A stretch of 64,000 nucleotides of DNA from Apiotrichum sp. Y4204 (Eukaryota > Basidiomycota > Tremellomycetes > Trichosporonales > Trichosporonaceae): contig JAMYHL010000023.1 in the NCBI GenBank assembly GCA_025531455.1, positions 496,001-560,000 of the forward strand. The letters run 5' to 3'. Shown in pieces: positions 24,695-36,536 of this stretch. The first letter of the stretch is position 1. Each line of letters begins with the position of its first letter. The position numbers were made by a program, and so were the translations under genes. Under the pieces are notes generated by a model. That model worked only from the letters and a program-made list of their open reading frames with translations. It made no database searches and was not told where the DNA came from.

Positions 24695-25558
24695 ATGCGC
24701 GTCGCCGCTGTCCTCCGCAACGCCGCCAAGGGTGCCGAAGCCGCCGCCGCGGCCGCCGGCAAGCCCAAGCCCATGTCCGCCGACCAGTCGCTGTACCACC
24801 TCGAGCCGCGTGTGAGTTCTAGGAGCTCGTCGGGTGCCGTTGCGCGCACGCTGTTGCCGCCTCACTACCGGTGCACAGCGCCCAATGTGGCCCGCGGTCT
24901 ACGTACATTCTCTTCGCGCGCTGACATCCACAGGGCTTCTGGAAGAAGTTCCGTACGTGACCGACAGAGTGTTGTGACTTGTGACGTATACTGACCTTCT
25001 CGATAGACGACGCGGTGGTCGGTGAGTATCTCGCGCCCGGCGTGTCTAGGCCAAGCTTACCCCAGTGTCTCCCACTATCTCGTCCGGTCTCCCGCTGCAG
25101 GACAAGAACCGTTACCCGCAGCCCGGCTCGCGTCCCGAGCGCTACGCGACGCCCGCGACCATGGCCTCGGACATTGCCTTCAACGAGTACCACGACCGCG
25201 ACGTGCGTTAACCCCCACCACTTATAACTGACGGCAGACCCGCAGGGCATACCCGAAGACGTCGGTCGTGACGCAGGGCGAGCTCTCCGCGCTGCTCCTC
25301 TCCTCGCCGAGCCTTACTGCCGTCGAGGCCCCCTCCGAGACCGCCATCACCGCCGCCAACGCCCCCCCTCTCACTGTTGTCATCGCCAAGCTGCCCGCAG
25401 GCCGCGCGCAGGACGCTGCCGGCATCCAGACCGCCGCCCGCGACTGCCTCCCTCCCGTCGCGCCGACTGCCCGCGCCGGCGGAAAGTGGAAGCCGGTCCT
25501 TGGCGACGCGATCCCCCACGCGCCCGACGCGTACTTCCCGATCGTGGGATACAACTAG
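24695..25558 (+). CDS. Complex I 21.3-kDa accessory subunit (fungal NUZM type)
   Basis: Five exons: 24695-24811, 24934-24952 (19 nt), 25007-25021 (15 nt), 25066-25202 and 25238-25558, giving 202 aa in phase throughout. The spliced product contains LYHLEPRGFWKKFHDAVVV, ISSGLPLQDKNRYPQPGSRP, then DRDTRRAYPKTSVVTQGEL. This is the pattern of the fungal 21.3-kDa subunit of mitochondrial NADH:ubiquinone oxidoreductase (Neurospora 21.3a, Yarrowia NUZM). The N-terminus is short and basic/alanine-rich, as for inner-membrane import. Two consecutive exons of 19 and 15 nt are unusually small; their boundaries were set by reading phase and family resemblance. The acceptor at 25237 was preferred over one 11 nt downstream because it gives TRRAYP. 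Assignment good. Confidence 0.85.
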
Positions 25559-27431
25559 ACGAAAGGATGTAACAATGCACGCAGGCGCGCGCGGTGGACC
25601 GCGGAAGCGGGGATGTGAGAAGGGAAGGGCCGAGGACCCGCGGACTGTAAGGTGCCCACTCTCGATCTGGAGCCACGGGCAACCCCGGGTTGTTGTTGAG
25701 TCATGGGAGATGGCGATGGTGTTTGGGATCTTGTGATGTGGGGAACAATGGTTGTCATTGTGCAAGGGAGTATGCACATTGCATCCAAGTCTCCACGCCC
25801 GGTGTGGCCATTCGCAAGGGCGACATCATACTCTGCCACGCTGCCGACAGTGAGGGTGTAGTTGAGGAAAGGGATGTTTCCTACTCACATGCACTGATCC
25901 CCTCATAAAAACTGACGCAACAGCTGGGACAACAGCCGTGCAGCACAGGTGTCACCTCAAATTGATTGCTTCCCCTCCCTGTCTTGCCCACCTTCTGACT
26001 GAGAAGTCCTAGGACATGTTCGCTTTGAACCTCTACAACAATTGCTGTATGTAGTGTTAGACGCCATGCTCTTGACGCTGGAGTAACTTTGGTTTGTATC
26101 CCTCCGTGGCCCTCTCTGCGTTGTTTGGCCTCTAAGCTCTACCAACCACTGGATCCCACCAAGGCAGCTGCCGTGGTCTTTACTTCACGGCCACTGGCAA
26201 GATCTCTCAACACGAAAGTGGCACTGCCACTAATATGGCTCTGGATGCAGTACTTGTAGTGCGCCAAGCACGGCAGATGAACGACCCGAGCCCGTCATTG
26301 CAGGGTAGAACGCGCACGATTCGTATGGGTCTTCCACGGTGGCTCTAAAGGGCCGGACCATTTTCCGCGAGAACGGACTGGCCAGGCCGAAGTTACAGCG
26401 GGCGCAAATCCGCGCGCGCGGCCGTCGCGCGATCGCCCGGTCGCCCGGTCGGTGCACGTCGCGTGCGCGTGGTGCGGTGGCGACTCGCCGCACTGATCGC
26501 GACTGGTGCGTAACCGTAACGTGTCATGGGGAGGAGGCCCGAGCGGTGAGGAAAACGGCGTCTCGGGGGAGGTGGGCAAGCTCCAACATTCTCACACAGC
26601 AAGGCAATGCACAGAGTATGGGAACAAAACCTTGCCCCGTGCTTCTCGAGACAGGTTGTGGGGATACATGACTTTCGAGAGTCCAGAGAGCCGGCTGCGT
26701 CATGAGAGGATTGAACTGGGTGGCGTCGGATGCCGTGGGCGTCGGCCCCCGCCCGGCCGAGCATGTCGGATCATCAGGCGTTCTTCCGCGCTGGAGTGTG
26801 CCGAGCAGAATCGACTGATCCGCTGATTCATCACAGAGTGAATCCCCACCGGGCGTTAGGTACACTGATACGCCGATTGAGGGATTGTGGGGCTGTGAGT
26901 GCGTACACGCCTGTGCGACAACCTGAGGATCAGAGGACACGGACAATGGAATAATTGGGACGCACACATCCCACACACAAAACACACAGGTGTGACCTGC
27001 GACGTGAGACTCGAGACGTTTTCCGCCGCCTGCTGTTTCGCGAATTCGCAGCACGCTGGGTGGCGCATTGGTCGTGTGTGCGTGCGTGTGAGATTGCGAC
27101 AAACGACACCTGCGCGCTGTTTACAGGACCTCCAGGCCTTCAGCTGACGCACACAGACGCCACGTTCATGAAGGCTACAGAATTCCAGGACACCACACAC
27201 TCACCATGATGCAGACGAACGGCGAACGGTAGCAGACTGGCTTCCAGTTGACGGCTCATTCGTGGTGAGGACTTGAACATTGTGAGAGTAGACGGCTTTG
27301 TTCTCAACTTTGTGTCTTGTGCATATCATCATTCTGGAGCTCAGTATCAGCGTCTCCTCTCCCTCCCTCCATCTATTCACTTCGTCTGCAGAGCTCTCTC
27401 ACCCCTGTCCTGCATTAACTGTCTCCTCACC
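25559..27431. other. Intergenic region
   Basis: 1.9 kb between the complex I gene and the coiled-coil orphan, both plus strand; it contains the orphan's promoter and CT-rich leader (27340-27430). Short frames only, no recognised element. Confidence 0.45.
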
Positions 27432-29028
27432 ATGGCGATACCCGACGGGAGCCCGCGCACAAAGTCCGCAAAGTCCGTCTCGCAGTCGCCCCTCGAGAGC
27501 TCCCATCAGAGCACAACTCTCACGCCCTCCCTCGACTCACTCGCACTCAAACAGAGCCCGAAGGCGGTGGCCTCTCCACTCCCGCGTATTGGACCGTGTG
27601 GCGGTGGTCGCGAGTCCCCGAGCGCGTTGGGCCGGCACGAGAAAGAAAACTACGGAAGTGAGTATCTGTGCACGGCAGTGGCGATGAGAGCTGGCGAGGT
27701 GTGGATCGTGTTGAAGTGTGTGTAGCTTTCGAGAGGCAAGGGTGTGAGCCAACTCCGCAGCGGCGATGGGGAGCGGGTGGCGAGTTCGTGAGACTCTCCC
27801 TCGGAGGTGCTGATTCTGCTTTCTGTTCGGTGTTGGGGGTGCTTTGGCTTGGCCAAAGCGAGCAAAGCAAAGGGCCGGGAGGGGCTTTGCGGTCGCAGGC
27901 TGCAGGCACAGTCGCGCCCTTGATCACCCGCGGCGCCCCACACACGCACAGACCACCAACATTCCGCATCATTAAGTGTGGACCTGTCGATCCATTCCGA
28001 GGTGTTATCTCGCCCAATCTCGCGCTATCTTTAGCGAGATCTGTAACAATGTGATAGGTGCGCCTGGCGTACCGCACTCCACATGCATCTACACGCCCCC
28101 GCCGCTCGACTGTGCCCGCTGACCAACTCTTACACTCTTCCTGATGCTGACCCCAGTGCTGTGCATGTGGGCGCATGCCCCAAGACAGCGGCACGTGCAG
28201 TGTGTGTTTTGCGGCAACGTCCTCGGTCCCGAGTTTTACGAGTGGTATCTTTCGTTGCTGGATGATGAGCGCGGCTGGGCTATCGACGTAGGACCGGAGC
28301 TTGCGGCCCGGCGCGCGGCGCGCGAGCGCGAGCGCGAGTCCCAGCGCCAACTCGCCCGCCACACAGAACGACTCCGCGAGGCTGAGATTCACCACGAACA
28401 TGAGCGACAGCGCGCACGAGAGCGCGCAGCCCAGCTCGAACAGCTGGAGGAACAGCGCCGCCGGTCCGTTGCCGTCGACCCTCGCCCTGGGACGGCCGAT
28501 CCACGCCGCGCCCGCGCCTCAACAGCACAGCCCACGGCACTCAACGCCCTCCAGATCCCACAGACACCACAGACACAGTCGTCCGGGCATCAATCTACGA
28601 TCCCCTCCGCGCCGATACCGTACATTCCGCACATCCCAGAGCCCATTCAGCATATTCACGCCCCGGCAATGCAGCGTTCCGTTGCGCAACTTGGGCGACC
28701 CCGGAGCCAGTCCGTTGCGCCCAGCTCGTTCATCGCCTCGGGTCCGGGGCCGATGACGGCTGTCCGCGGGTGGAGCGCTGGTTGGACAGCCGCCCTTCCG
28801 GGCGCGGCGCCCCGCGTCGTGGTGCTCAAGGACGACAAGCGCAAAAAGGCGCGCGAAAAAGCCGAACGGGCGCGGCGCGAGCAGAGCGTCGCTGCCCGCG
28901 AGGCGGAGCGCCAGCGCGAGCTCCAGATCCAGATGCAGGCGCACATTCAGACGCAGATGCAGGCGCAGTGGGACCTCGAGCGGCAGTTGCGCACGCCTGT
29001 TCCCGGAGAGACGCCTGTGAGCTGGTGA
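27432..29028 (+). CDS. Coiled-coil protein with CxxC motif, unknown function
   Basis: Two exons, 27432-27657 and 28157-29028, joined in phase to give 365 aa. I do not recognise the family. The N-terminal 75 residues are Ser/Pro/Lys-rich (MAIPDGSPRTKSAKSVSQ). The splice leads into MLCMWAHAPRQRHVQCVFCG, where CVFC could be half of a metal site, followed by LGPEFYEWYLSLLDD. A highly charged coiled coil of Arg/Glu/Gln follows (about residues 120-180), then a Pro/Ile-rich spacer and a second Arg/Lys/Glu/Gln helix near the C-terminus (KDDKRKKAREKAERARREQ). The 499-nt intron is unusually long for this genome and could hide a further exon. It ends 474 bp from the convergent lectin gene. Confidence 0.6.
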
Positions 29029-29502
29029 GAACTCGAGGATGAAGTGGCGGTGTATGAATAGATGTGAGAAGATAAGTCCTTAGAAGTTTAGCACACGAGG
29101 CGGACGAGATTCGTGGTTATCATCTGGGTGAAGAAATCCTTTCCCTGTAGTATTAGTACATATGAAAGATTACAAATGTGCACTCGATGGGTTTGGTGGG
29201 AAGTAGGGTCTGCAAGTTGCATAGAGGAAGGACAATCCAGCATGGACATGGTCGTGGAGTATAACCTGTTCAGTCATCCACGAACCACATACGCAACCAA
29301 GCCCTCGACCGTCCACACAGTTGCCTGACGACCTGCAGGCACAACCACAAGAATGCATTCCGTCCCATCAGCGGAACGTGCAAACAAAGATAGACGGCAC
29401 CACGCCGCTTGGGACATATCACTGCAGGTCAAACTAACAACAACTTTCAAAGATCACCACGGCATTCCTCCAACTCAAGACAAACCATGGACGTTGCCCC
29501 AA
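29029..29502. other. Convergent intergenic region
   Basis: 3' flank shared by the coiled-coil orphan (plus) and the lectin gene (minus); terminators only, nothing else seen. Confidence 0.5.
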
Positions 29503-30006
29503 CTATGGGTACTTTTCGATCCAGACCTGGTTCTGGTTTCCCTCCATGCACTCCCAGATCTGGAGCTGCGCACCGGCCTCGGCCCGGCCGCCCGGCAGGT
29601 CGAGGCAGTATTCTGCCGTGAGCATCCATACCTCTTGCTTCTTGCCACATACTTGTGCCGTTGATACGGAACTTGTCCCCGCTGTGATGCCAGGTAGTTA
29701 CTGGCCCGTCACATGACGCGAACGTGACCTTTGCGCCGCTCGCAAGCGGGCCCGGGACGGTCCAGCAGTCAAAGGGGTTCCAGCGCGAGGAGATCTTGTT
29801 GTTCTCCCCTGAGCCAATGGGATAGAATACCTGGAAAGGGAGGTAGTATGTGCATGTCGAGCTGTGCGTTAGGAGGGTATATGTAACACTCACAGCTGGA
29901 GGGGCGCGCCGCTGTTGTATGTTAGGCAGAGCTCGCGGTTGTACACCGTATTGTAGATTGCCGCGTAGGCTGGGAGGGCGAGGGTGAGGAGAGTCAGGAT
30001 GAACAT
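29503..30006 (-). CDS. Small secreted ricin-B-like (beta-trefoil) lectin
   Basis: Three exons: 30006-29894, 29861-29653 and 29612-29503 (introns of only 32 and 40 nt), 143 aa. An N-terminal signal peptide (MFILTLLTLALPAYA) indicates secretion. The mature part has beta-trefoil features: an ELCLTYNSGAPLQL strand, WNPFDCW in the middle, then GTKYCLDLPGG, QLQIWECMEGNQNQVW, ending IEKYP. CLD followed by QxW at this spacing is typical of ricin-B-type carbohydrate-binding domains. One such domain is about the size of the whole mature protein. Seven cysteines remain after cleavage, and several probably form disulphides. The unspliced frame appears shifted near 29650, but the 40-nt intron restores the lectin motif exactly. 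The sugar bound is unknown. Confidence 0.78.
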
Positions 30007-30546
30007 GTTGGGCGATCGTACGGCATCGAACGTGATGCTTGGGAACACTTCTTATAACATGTGAAGCTGGCAGAACGGACAGAACACGAAGTGCTCTGAT
30101 GGAGCTCGTTGTCGCCAAGCACCAAGACTAGTGAGCTAAGGTTTAGTTCACATACACCACACTTTGTCGGTAGCTATGCGTTCTCCATCATTCCCCTGAC
30201 TACTGTCACTCAAATTTAACTTTTGTTACTGTTGGGAACCAAACCAACGATAGCGGTAACTGTCTTGCATAATGGGATGTTAGTACATATGACGCAGAAT
30301 GACGGGAGCGAGCGAGTGCCTTGCTCGAGACTGGGTCTGAAATAAGGGCAACCTAAATCTGAGCTGACACTTAATCTTCTCCTTGTCACTCGCTCGGCTA
30401 TGTGGTGCAGTCGCAGTTACATCCCGGGTAGCGAGATGTCAAGGTCAACCCGTGCTGCACTTCGCCTCGCTTCCGTCAGAAGTTAGTGTTACAATGCTTA
30501 CATGCTGGGCTACTCTACGCTGATTGATCTATCCTTCGACGCCGGC
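30007..30546. other. Intergenic region
   Basis: About 0.5 kb between the PRP3 stop and the lectin start, both minus strand; holds the lectin promoter. No other feature seen. Confidence 0.5.
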
Positions 30547-32581
30547 TCACAGGTCCTCGTCCTGCCACTTCCACCGCTTCGCCATGTCCCACAGACCTTC
30601 ATACTTTGGCGTGAGCAGATCCTTGCCGGCCGAGTCAGTCTCGGCGTGGCGGGCGCGGAAGATTTTGAATGTGCGTTCCGGGACCTCGCCTTCCCAGATG
30701 ACCTCGCACTTGTTTTCAGCCATGTCGGGCCCTTCCTCACCCTCGCCGCGGGCCTGGTCGCCGTCCTCTTCGTCCTCGCTCCCGCTGTCGCCGGCACGGG
30801 CGCGGGCCTCCTCCGTCCAATCGATACGATGTGTCATGAGCTGCTTGTAGTGCTTGATCTTCTTGTCCACACCCTCGACGAGGATAAGCGCGAAGTTCGG
30901 GTGGAATATGCACAGACCGCTGAGCATGTCGTGTTTGGCCGTCTCGCGCACTTTGAACTTGTGCCTCCCGTTCGTGAGGTAGCGCACGAGATACGCCGTA
31001 GCATATAGACCGTCGCGTTCCTTCTTCGCAATCTTGTCGAACTCCTTCTGCTGTCGCTCCTCCTTTGTCAACTTGCGGTCCTCGTTGTCCTTTTCGTGCA
31101 TATACGCGCGCATCGCGACTTCGCGCCGGACCTTTGCCTCCACCTTCGTCGGGTCCTGGACCGCATCGGACGTGAGCACCTTCATGAGGTTGCCCAACTT
31201 GACTGAGAGGGTCAGTAAGACGGTCACGGCGCACAATTCCACAGCACTTACCCTTTGGCGGGTCAGGAGGGATGAGACCCATCTTCTGCTTGTCACGCTT
31301 CTCCTCGTGCTCGGCCTGTCGGCGGTTACGGCGAATCTTCTTCTGCTCCTTCTTGGTGAGCATCAGACCGCGAACCGTCTCCTTGCGATCTGAGGGTGCC
31401 GGGATCGGAATGGGGTGCTGGACGAGATGTGTGATGAGAGAATCGTTGGTCGTGCGGAACCACTGCTCTGCCGACTCAATGTCGTCATACGTGTTCCCGG
31501 TGGGTAGGATCGCCTCATCCCACCACTCGACAGTCGGCGGCGGCTGGCGCTTGAGACTGCGCTCGAGTACATCAAACTCCGAGTCGAGGCCGGCTTTGCG
31601 CGACTGCTCTGCAATACGCTGCTTGAGCTCCTCGAGCTTGATCTCATTACGGAGCTGGTCGCCCTGGCGGACATACTTGCCCGGAGCCGAGAACTGCATC
31701 TTACGCGATTTACGCTGGCGGGCGACACCACCGACGCCGTCTTCGCCAGGGCCAGCTTGCGGCCCTGGCCCGGGACCAGGACCGGCAGCTGGCGCTGGCG
31801 CATACGGGTTGGTTACGACAGTGGCAATGGCAGCAGACGGAGTCTTGAGCATCGCGCGATGTGCCTCCTCGACCGCCGCGGCGTTGGCACGCACCGTCGA
31901 GAACTTGGGCGCCATAGTCTTGTACCGGTTCTGCATCGCCTTCTTCTCGTTCTTCTCCTGCGTGGGCCCCGCGTTGGCCCCTTCCATAAGCAGCGGGTGC
32001 AGCGCGACGCCCGAGCTCGCCGGCCGCGGTGCCGGAGCGGACGCGACGTATGGGTTCGCTGGCGTCGGCTGCTTGTTCTTAAGCGCATCAATGCGTGCCT
32101 TGGCTGCGGCGATGCGAGCAGTGATCCCCGGGTCGACGGTAGGTTTCGGGGGGAGCGCAGCGGGACCGGGCGCGGCTGGCGAGCCGCGGTCACGAGGAGA
32201 GTCGCGAGGGGAGTCGCGAGAGTCGCGTCGTCCACGGTCGTCACGGCCACGATATCCACGGTCGCGGTCACGGTCTCGGTCACGGTCATCGCGATCACGG
32301 TCATCGCGGCCACGATACCCGCGATCGCGGTCACGATCACGGTCGTCCCGACTACGATCGCGGCCCCGGTCATCGCGCTCGCGCTCGCGGTGCGCAGACG
32401 GAGGCGGGGCAGGCGACGCAGACGCGCTCCCGCTCCCCTCGCGGGCAGCGAGCTTGGCCTCGACGGCGGCCTTCTTCGCGGCGATCTGCGCGCGGATCGC
32501 GGCAATGTCCATGGGCGGCTTCTTGGCGGGCGGCTGGCCCTCGGGCGGGCCGTCGGCGGGACGGCGGGCGCGGCCGGACAT
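30547..32581 (-). CDS. PRP3: U4/U6 snRNP splicing factor Prp3
   Basis: Two exons, 32581-31252 and 31202-30547 (49-nt intron), 661 aa. Prp3 binds the U4/U6 duplex in the tri-snRNP and is needed for pre-mRNA splicing in the nucleus. The N-terminal third is disordered and carries an Arg/Asp repeat. The central region has the Prp3 core, including WWDEAILP and NRRQAEHEEKRDKQKMGL, then PPKVKLGNLMKVL across the splice. The C-terminal DUF1115 domain (HPNFALILVEGVDKKIKHYKQLM) ends in WQDEDL. The start is the ATG at 32579-32581 (MSGRARRPADG); a longer upstream frame lacks character. It shares a 354-bp divergent promoter with the NDUFA6 gene. Secure. Confidence 0.93.
32215..32375 (-). repeat. Arg/Asp-encoding repeat in PRP3
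   Basis: Degenerate CGNGAC hexamer repeat that encodes alternating Arg and Asp, with the phrase RGYRGRDDR appearing twice. It is an RD-rich segment of the kind seen in splicing factors. Confidence 0.75.
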
Positions 32582-32935
32582 TGTGAGCGTGGATGAGATG
32601 GTAGTGTGGAAGTGAGGTATTTTGTTGATTTCTAGTGCTTGTCCTTGTGGTTTTGGGTGTTGTGGGTGGCAATGATGCTGCGTGAGATGAGGTGCCACAT
32701 CAGGGAGATTGGATATCTCCGTTGAGCCTGGCACCTTGGTGGGTGGGGGAGGATGGCTTGCTCCTGGGTGAGACTGTCCGCCCCATGCCCATCAGCTCAT
32801 TTCCCGATCTCGATTTGCTTCCGCTCCTTGAGCTCATCATCCGCCGCCCGCTCGCGACCAGTCACAACGAGCTCATTGTCGGTCAACTCGTGACTCCTCC
32901 GCCTTTGTGTCTGCCTCTACCCCACCCCGCCAACG
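32582..32935. promoter_or_regulatory. Divergent promoter PRP3 / NDUFA6
   Basis: 354 bp separate the two start codons on opposite strands, so both promoters must lie here. The plus side is pyrimidine-rich just before the NDUFA6 ATG. No specific binding site can be named with confidence. Confidence 0.6.
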
Positions 32936-33518
32936 ATGACGACCATCCCCGCCCGTCTTGCCCGCCCGGTACGCATGGCCTCGTCGCTCTCCGAGGCCCG
33001 CACCCACGTTATCGACGCCTACCGCGCGTGGTACCGCGCCGCACCCGAGATTTGCGCGCTCTACGCGCTCAACGTCTCGCCGTCGGCTATTCGCCTCAAG
33101 ATCCGCCAGGACTTTGAGAAGAACCGCCACATCCAGGACCTCAACATTATCAACCTCCTTCTCATGAAGAACCATCAGGAGTTCCAGGAGACGATGAACT
33201 GCTGGAAGCAGGAGGTGAGTGGGACAACCCCCGGGCTGATTGTCTGCCTCCACTTGCTCTGTTCTCTGTCCGTGTGCCCACTACATGCGCCTCAACACAA
33301 ACATATCGCCTGTCGGTGTAACCTGTTGATTGATCAATGTCCTGTGCGCGCCGCAAGTGGCGACTACCCACAGGATCTCCACCCGAAGTACCGAAGCTCA
33401 CATCCAGCCCCACATCATGAACTGGTTCAAGAAGTACGAGGACCCCGCGCCGCCCAAGACGTTCATGCAGAAGTTCCTTGCGGGCCGCGACCAGCCCGAC
33501 CAGGTCGCTTCGTTCTAA
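32936..33518 (+). CDS. Complex I LYR-type subunit NDUFA6 (B14)
   Basis: Two exons, 32936-33214 and 33408-33518 (193-nt intron), 129 aa. It is a matrix-side accessory subunit of mitochondrial complex I that binds the acyl-carrier protein. The LYR-family helix is seen as ARTHVIDAYRAWYRAAPEI; the canonical Leu of LYR is Ala here. Then come IRQDFEKNRHIQDL, NHQEFQETMNCWKQE and, after the splice, PHIMNWFKKYEDP. The acceptor at 33407 was chosen because it joins WKQE to PHIMNWF; earlier acceptors shift the frame. The short Arg-containing N-terminus fits mitochondrial import, although this subunit often lacks a cleaved presequence. It converges on XPD with 135 bp between stops. Confidence 0.88.
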
Positions 33519-33653
33519 AACCGCAATGCATAGATACCAGATGGCTAGGGATACAATGTGGAAGGGATGGGGATGATGGAGGCGGTTTGGAGTATGTGTG
33601 GGTGGGGAGCGCTAACAGCTAACGTCCTTGAGATGACCTCCAGTTATGACGCT

Positions 33654-36536
33654 CTACAGACTATCAGGCATGTCAACGGCCGCGAGTGCGGCATCGTCAA
33701 TGTCAAAGTGGGACATGTCCACATCGCCATCAGGACGGCCAGAGCCGTTACCGTTAGTGGAAGCGCCAAACGCGGCGTCCACAAGCTCTCCCGCGCGCTC
33801 AGCCTCTTCCTGTTCCTGTCTCTGTCGCTCCTCGATGTCCTCGACGGTCCAGAGCGAGATACCCGTCTTGGTGTGGTCAAAGGGCTGAGAGATGTTGCGG
33901 ATAAACTTCTTGGCGAGCACGATGCCCATATCTGTTGACAGGTTGCTGTGCGCATCCGTAATGTACTGATTGATCCAGCGGGGGAGCTTGGCGCGTTTGT
34001 CTTGGCGGGCGAAACGCTAGAGGTCAGCAAAATTCCATGTCGGAACTCACTTTATCAGCAAAGATCATGAGACCCCAGTCCGTTTTTCCGCGCAGGACAC
34101 GACCCACACATTGGGCTGCATGTCGCATGGCGTCGAAAGTGAGGTAGTCATTCTCCTTGATGCGATAGTTCTCACGGAGGAACTCGAGACGGGCTTTGAG
34201 AATACGGCTCTCAGTGTACTGGTACGGGATACCAAACATGACGACTGCTCGCCCGTAGTTGCTGCAAGTCAGCCAAAGTTACCGACAGGTCACTCACTGA
34301 TCGAAATCGATACCCTCAGATACCTTTCCTCGGGCGACTGAGAGCATGACTGCCCCACGACCGTTGTTACATGCCTGCTATCAGATACCGTTTCAGTGCT
34401 GCTAAACCCACCTCTCGGTAATTCCTCAGCGCGATGCTGGTCTCCATCGCGTCTGGAGTTTCCACAAACAGCAGTTTGTGCTTCCACACCTCACTGAGAA
34501 TACCCATGTCGTACCAGGCACTGACGATGGATTCCATGTAGAGGTACGAAGGGAAGAAGGCAACAACGCCATCCGGCACAGTACGCGCCAATTCGGTGAG
34601 GATGCTGCCAAAGTTGCGCACGACGGCGGGGTCATTACGAACTTCGAATCGGGACGAGATGGGTACCTGGTCGGATCCGCGGGTGATAACCATCGGCAAG
34701 AAAGCATTGCGGGCCAGAGTCATCGGATACGACTCTTCAATAACAGGCTGGAATTGCAGAATCTTGGGATACATGTCGAGGGGAGAGATCGTACCCGACG
34801 TGATAATGACGCTGCTGAACCGTTCAAACACAGGCGCAATGGCGAGCGAGGGGTCCAGACAGGTAAAGTGGAAGATAGGATTAGGCACGGTCGCGTGCTC
34901 AGTCTCATATGGCTCAAGAATGAGCTGGAATCCTGAGCGTCAGTGAGAAGCATTAAGTGAACCACGCACCCTTGTCATAAGTCGACACTAGAGTTCCGAA
35001 CTGAGCAATTTTCTGCAGGGCATAGTGCTCATCAAGATTTGTCAACTCCAGTGTCCTAATCAGAGACGTTAATCTCTCTGAACAAAACTGTAGTGGCCGC
35101 TTCTCGATGAATGTGATTTCTTTGAGATGCGCGAGGAAAGATTGCGGCGATTCTGCAACGACATGGAGCACACGCATACGCGTCTTGAGATACTCGATAA
35201 AGCGCTTGAGGAATGCAATGAAGTGTTCCGCTTTTCGAATGTTTCCGGGGATCGCTTCTTCAAGCATGTCCGAGGACAGAACCGGGTTTGCTAAGAGGTC
35301 GTCCTCTTCTCGCCGCTCGTTGGCGTCCTGGAGACCTGATACGAGCTTTTCGTATTCATCTTGCAGCTTTTGCGCGTCTGACATTTTGATTCTGGAGTCA
35401 GCTGCAGAAGTTACCCATCAGCTCACTCGTCAATCCTGTCCCCAATCTTGTTTACGCTGCGTGCGGCCGACTCGAGCATCGGGCGGGTAAGATCAATTGA
35501 GAGGGATTCGATGCAGACGTTATCTGGTAGTTAGATCTCTGTGCTCATTTCATCAAGCCGATAGCACGCACCGATGTTGTGTGCCTCGTCAAATACCACA
35601 ATCGCCTCCTTGCTCAGCTCCTGAGACACTTGTTCAGCAACCTTGGGGTCGAGCAGATAGTGGAACGAATAGATGAGGACGTCGAGGAATGGCATCTGTC
35701 ATTAGCATCTCCATCACCTGCTCACTCACCATTCGACGGATCGTAAAGTAAGGACACACGCCCTTTTCTTGGCCATACTTCTTCACATCATCGATGGTGT
35801 ACACTCCAGGAGGGATGAGGTTCCCTGCCTCGTAGTTGTTGAGCTCCTGGGTCGTCAGCAATCATAACTGCAATTAAACCTACCTCATGCCAGGGACACA
35901 ACGGCACACTTCCAGGCTCCGCCCTGCCTTTCTCACACGCAAACGAGCTGGTGAGATCACGACACCTCGAGTCGACGACTTTGCCCTTCTTTTCTTTGTT
36001 CACCTGCAATTAGCTTCGACAGATTTCTTGAGCTCACCTCTGGGTTCAAACATGAATTCTTGCGAGACGTAAGTCCCATCCCTCTAAACTCGCCATCGTT
36101 GGCACCCATCTCCTCGCGGTACTGCATCAGCCGCTTCAGCTCGGCCAGCGCCTTTTCGATCTCGGGCACGGTACGCGAGCAGTAGATGAGCTTGCGCGGG
36201 CCGGGATAGAACTGGCTGTCAGATGGGGTGATATTGATTAGAGCCTACCTGCATGTAGGCGACAATCAATGATAACAGAGACACGGTCTTCCCTGTCCCC
36301 GATGGCATTTCCAGTACGCAGTGGCCCTGTCATAAGCAATGTTACACTTGCATAGCTTACGCCTGCGTCGAGCGTCTTCTTCAGATCACTCATGTAAGAG
36401 TACTGTTCTACCAAATCAGCAATGTTCCCCCACTTCGTTCATACCGGGATAAATCCTGCTGGTCAGCGTTGCCTCGCTTCATAACGCACCTGTCATACGG
36501 GAACAGCACCGGCAGCTCATCAATGTAGAACTTCAT
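33654..36536 (-). CDS. RAD3: TFIIH 5'-3' DNA helicase XPD/Rad3
   Basis: Multi-exon gene (at least ten introns) from the ATG at 36534-36536 ([15 protein letters not shown]) to TAG at 33654-33656. XPD is the 5'-3' helicase of TFIIH, acting in nucleotide excision repair and, structurally, in transcription initiation. Visible motifs are Walker A (EMPSGTGKT), YCSRTVPEI, the DEAH box (VVFDEAHN), [22 protein letters not shown], and motif VI ([16 protein letters not shown]). The iron-sulphur cysteines are in SRKNSCL, DSRC/FACEKG and GVCPYF, with a further Cys in VPLCPW. The C-terminus ends in an acidic, Ala-rich tail. The second exon (36445-36455) is only 11 nt and encodes part of RIYPEQY. Assignment is very secure; not every exon border was resolved. 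Confidence 0.95.

Noticed and set aside
29613..29660. Apparent frameshift making the lectin a pseudogene
   Set aside because: A 40-nt GT-AG intron (29613-29652) restores the frame and the CLD/QxW motifs.
31272..32615. 447-codon plus-strand ORF rich in Arg/Ser
   Set aside because: Mirror image of the PRP3 Arg/Asp repeat on the opposite strand.
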